NCBI GenBank assembly: GCA_020226215.1 | Contig: CM035235.1 | Span: forward strand, 45,599,511-45,663,510 | Direction: 5' to 3' | DNA from: Sindora glabra | Taxonomy: Eukaryota; Streptophyta; Magnoliopsida; Fabales; Fabaceae | Length of the DNA stretch: 64,000 nucleotides | In this document: positions 62,282 through 64,000 of the stretch, one piece after another | How the letters are laid out: the number at the start of each line of letters is the position of its first letter | How positions within the stretch are numbered: the stretch's first letter is position 1 | Made by a program: the position numbers and the translations under genes | The notes under the pieces: model-generated | What the model was told of the DNA's origin: nothing | Databases searched by the model: none | Seen by the model: the letters and a program-made list of their open reading frames with translations, nothing else

Positions 62282-64000
62282 ATTCATTTACATTCTACGT
62301 ATACCAAGAGATTTTACATGTTGAATATATACATCTCTAGGTATTGGTTTAATAAATGGATCTGCTATCATCTTTTGTATAGAAATGTATTGAACGGTGA
62401 CCTTTTTCTCAACTATGGCATTTCTCAAAAAATAGTACTTTATATCAATATGCTTGGTCTTATTATGGTATTTCGGATCCTTTATATATACTATGGTTGC
62501 CTGACCATCACAATATATTAGGATGGAGTCTAAATTATCACCATTAATCCCCAAATGTTCTATAAATCTCTTTAGCCATATAGCCTCTTAAACTGCTGTA
62601 GAACATGCTACAAATTCGGCTTCCATTATCAACAATGCAATGCATGTCTGCTTCTTACTACACCATGATATGGCACCATTATTTAGCAAGAATGAGTAAC
62701 CTAATGTGAATTTTCGCTCATCCAGGTCTCTTGCCCAATCCGCATCAGAATATCCAACCAAGCATAGATCATTCCCTTAATAACATAGTGCATAATCAAC
62801 TGTGCCCTTTAGATGCCTTAGTATTCTTATGATGACTTTCCAATGTTTTTGTCCAAGGTTTCACTGGTATCTACTTATGAGTCCGACCGCATGACAAATA
62901 TTCGGTCTTGTACACATCATTGCATATATTAGACTACCAACCGCACTAAAATAAGGGATTCTTTCCATAGATTTCTTCTCTAATTCATCTTTAGGACACA
63001 TTCTTGACTCAATGGTTTGCTCTTGTTGACAGGGGTATCCATGGGTTTACAATTTTTCATGTTGAATTTCTTAAGAATCTTCCATATATAATTTTCTTGA
63101 GAAAGTGCAATAAGTTTCTGAGAGCGATCCTTAAAGATTTTCACTCCAAGAATATAATTGGCTTCACTCATATCTTTCATCTCAAAATTTAAGGATAACC
63201 ATTTCTTAATGGTTGTAATTGAATTTAAATTATTTCCAGCCAATAGTATATCATCCACGTAAAAGGATAATATCACTAGATTACCTCCATACCGCTTAAT
63301 GCAAACACAATGGTCTTCCTCAATCATTTGGAAGTCATATGAGATCATAGCTTGGTGAAATTTCAAATACCATTGTCTAGATGACTATTTGAGTCCATAA
63401 ATGGATCTTTAGAGTTTACAAACTTTCTTCTCTTCTCCTTTTTGTATGAAACCTATTAGTTATTCCATATAGATTTCTTCATCCAGTTCTCCATTAAGAA
63501 AGGCGATTTTTACATCCATTTGATGTAATTCTAAATCTAGATATGCTACTATGGTTAGAAGCAATCTTATTGAATTGAAATGTACAACAGGTGAGAATGT
63601 GTTTTCATAATCTATTCCTTCTTGTTGTGTCTACCCCTTTGCAACTAGTCAAACCTTATATTTTTCAATTGATCCATTTGCCTTTCTTTTAATTTTAAGG
63701 ACCCACTTGTTCCTAATTGTTTTTCGGCCAGATGGTAGGTCAACTAGTTGCTAAACTAGGTTGGTTTTCATTGAGTCAATTTCTTCCTCCATTGCCTTTT
63801 TCCAATATTCCTTAGTAAGGCAAGATAGAGCCTCTTGAATTGTTCTTGGCTCTTCTTCATCTTGAGGAGTAACTATAAAAGCTGATCCTTCAATTGAAAA
63901 GCGTCTTTTAGGTATACTTCCTCTTGGACTTTTCCTTAGTGGGGTTTCCTGTATTACCTCATTTATATATATAGGACTCTCAATCATTCTCTTAAAGCTC
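62282..64000 (-). pseudogene. Copia pol 3' half (reverse transcriptase and RNase H), partial and broken
   Basis: The minus-strand polyprotein enters from the right edge. 63987-63751 carries the linker and start of the reverse transcriptase (EEPRTIQEALSCLTKEYWKK then AMEEEIDSM). About 63750-63370 continues with several stops. 63366-62980 contains an intact YVDDILLAGN catalytic block followed by YILGVKIFKDRS and ALSQENYIWKILKKFNM. RNase H follows with VGYSDADWARD near 62740, a stop (TAA) near 62592, and an open C-terminal part 62554-62288 ending VKSLGIRRM. It belongs to a different copia lineage from the element at 32794-38180. Gag, protease and integrase would lie beyond the window. Confidence 0.88.

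Overview
The window looks like intergenic DNA from a flowering plant, most likely a eudicot. It is strongly AT-rich, has long (TA)n runs, and is filled with plant transposon families: Helitrons, CACTA, Tourist, hAT and Mutator-type miniature elements, and Ty1/copia elements including a Sirevirus-type LTR. There is no operon structure, CRISPR array or tRNA/rRNA gene. Only one convincing intact gene is present, an intronless secreted glycine-rich protein on the minus strand at 21258-22298. Two other gene-like tracts are fragments: a broken cyclin-T piece (minus strand, 12830-13302) and a run of short unidentified exons with good splice sites (plus strand, 58860-59408).

Layout. 0.9-7.0 kb: two non-autonomous Helitrons sharing the same 3' end, each made of diverged internal repeats; the first carries a Tourist-like MITE. 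9.8-17.9 kb: a palindromic TA microsatellite, then two blocks of GCAGTT/AACTGC-type repeats that bracket the cyclin-T fragment, a Mutator-type MITE, a probable gypsy LTR piece and another MITE. 19.1-20.9 kb: a heavily decayed copia 3' half with its LTR, and a second Mutator-type MITE. 21.2-22.4 kb: the glycine-rich protein gene and its TATA box. 25.6-27.5 kb: a complete non-autonomous CACTA element with CAA target duplication. 28.5-31.1 kb: a 2.57-kb long-armed inverted repeat. 32.8-38.2 kb: a full-length but dead copia element (minus strand). 39.7-42.5 kb: a Sirevirus-type solo LTR with ATTTG target duplication and a nested hAT MITE. 43.0-57.8 kb: remains of one or more CACTA elements, with foldback subterminal arrays present twice in direct orientation, a decayed transposase/Ulp1-type gene, and a 1.66-kb solo LTR (ATATG target duplication). 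58.6-59.4 kb: unidentified exons. 60.4-64 kb: a Tourist-like MITE, a probable LTR and the 3' part of another copia polyprotein that runs off the right edge.

The parts do not form a pathway. They record nested insertion and decay around one cell-wall-type gene. Several insertions can be ordered: the Tourist MITE after Helitron 1, the hAT MITE after the Sirevirus LTR, the solo LTR after the large CACTA, and a TA-flanked MITE inside the CACTA foldback array. Boundaries were read by eye; target duplications are stated where they match.
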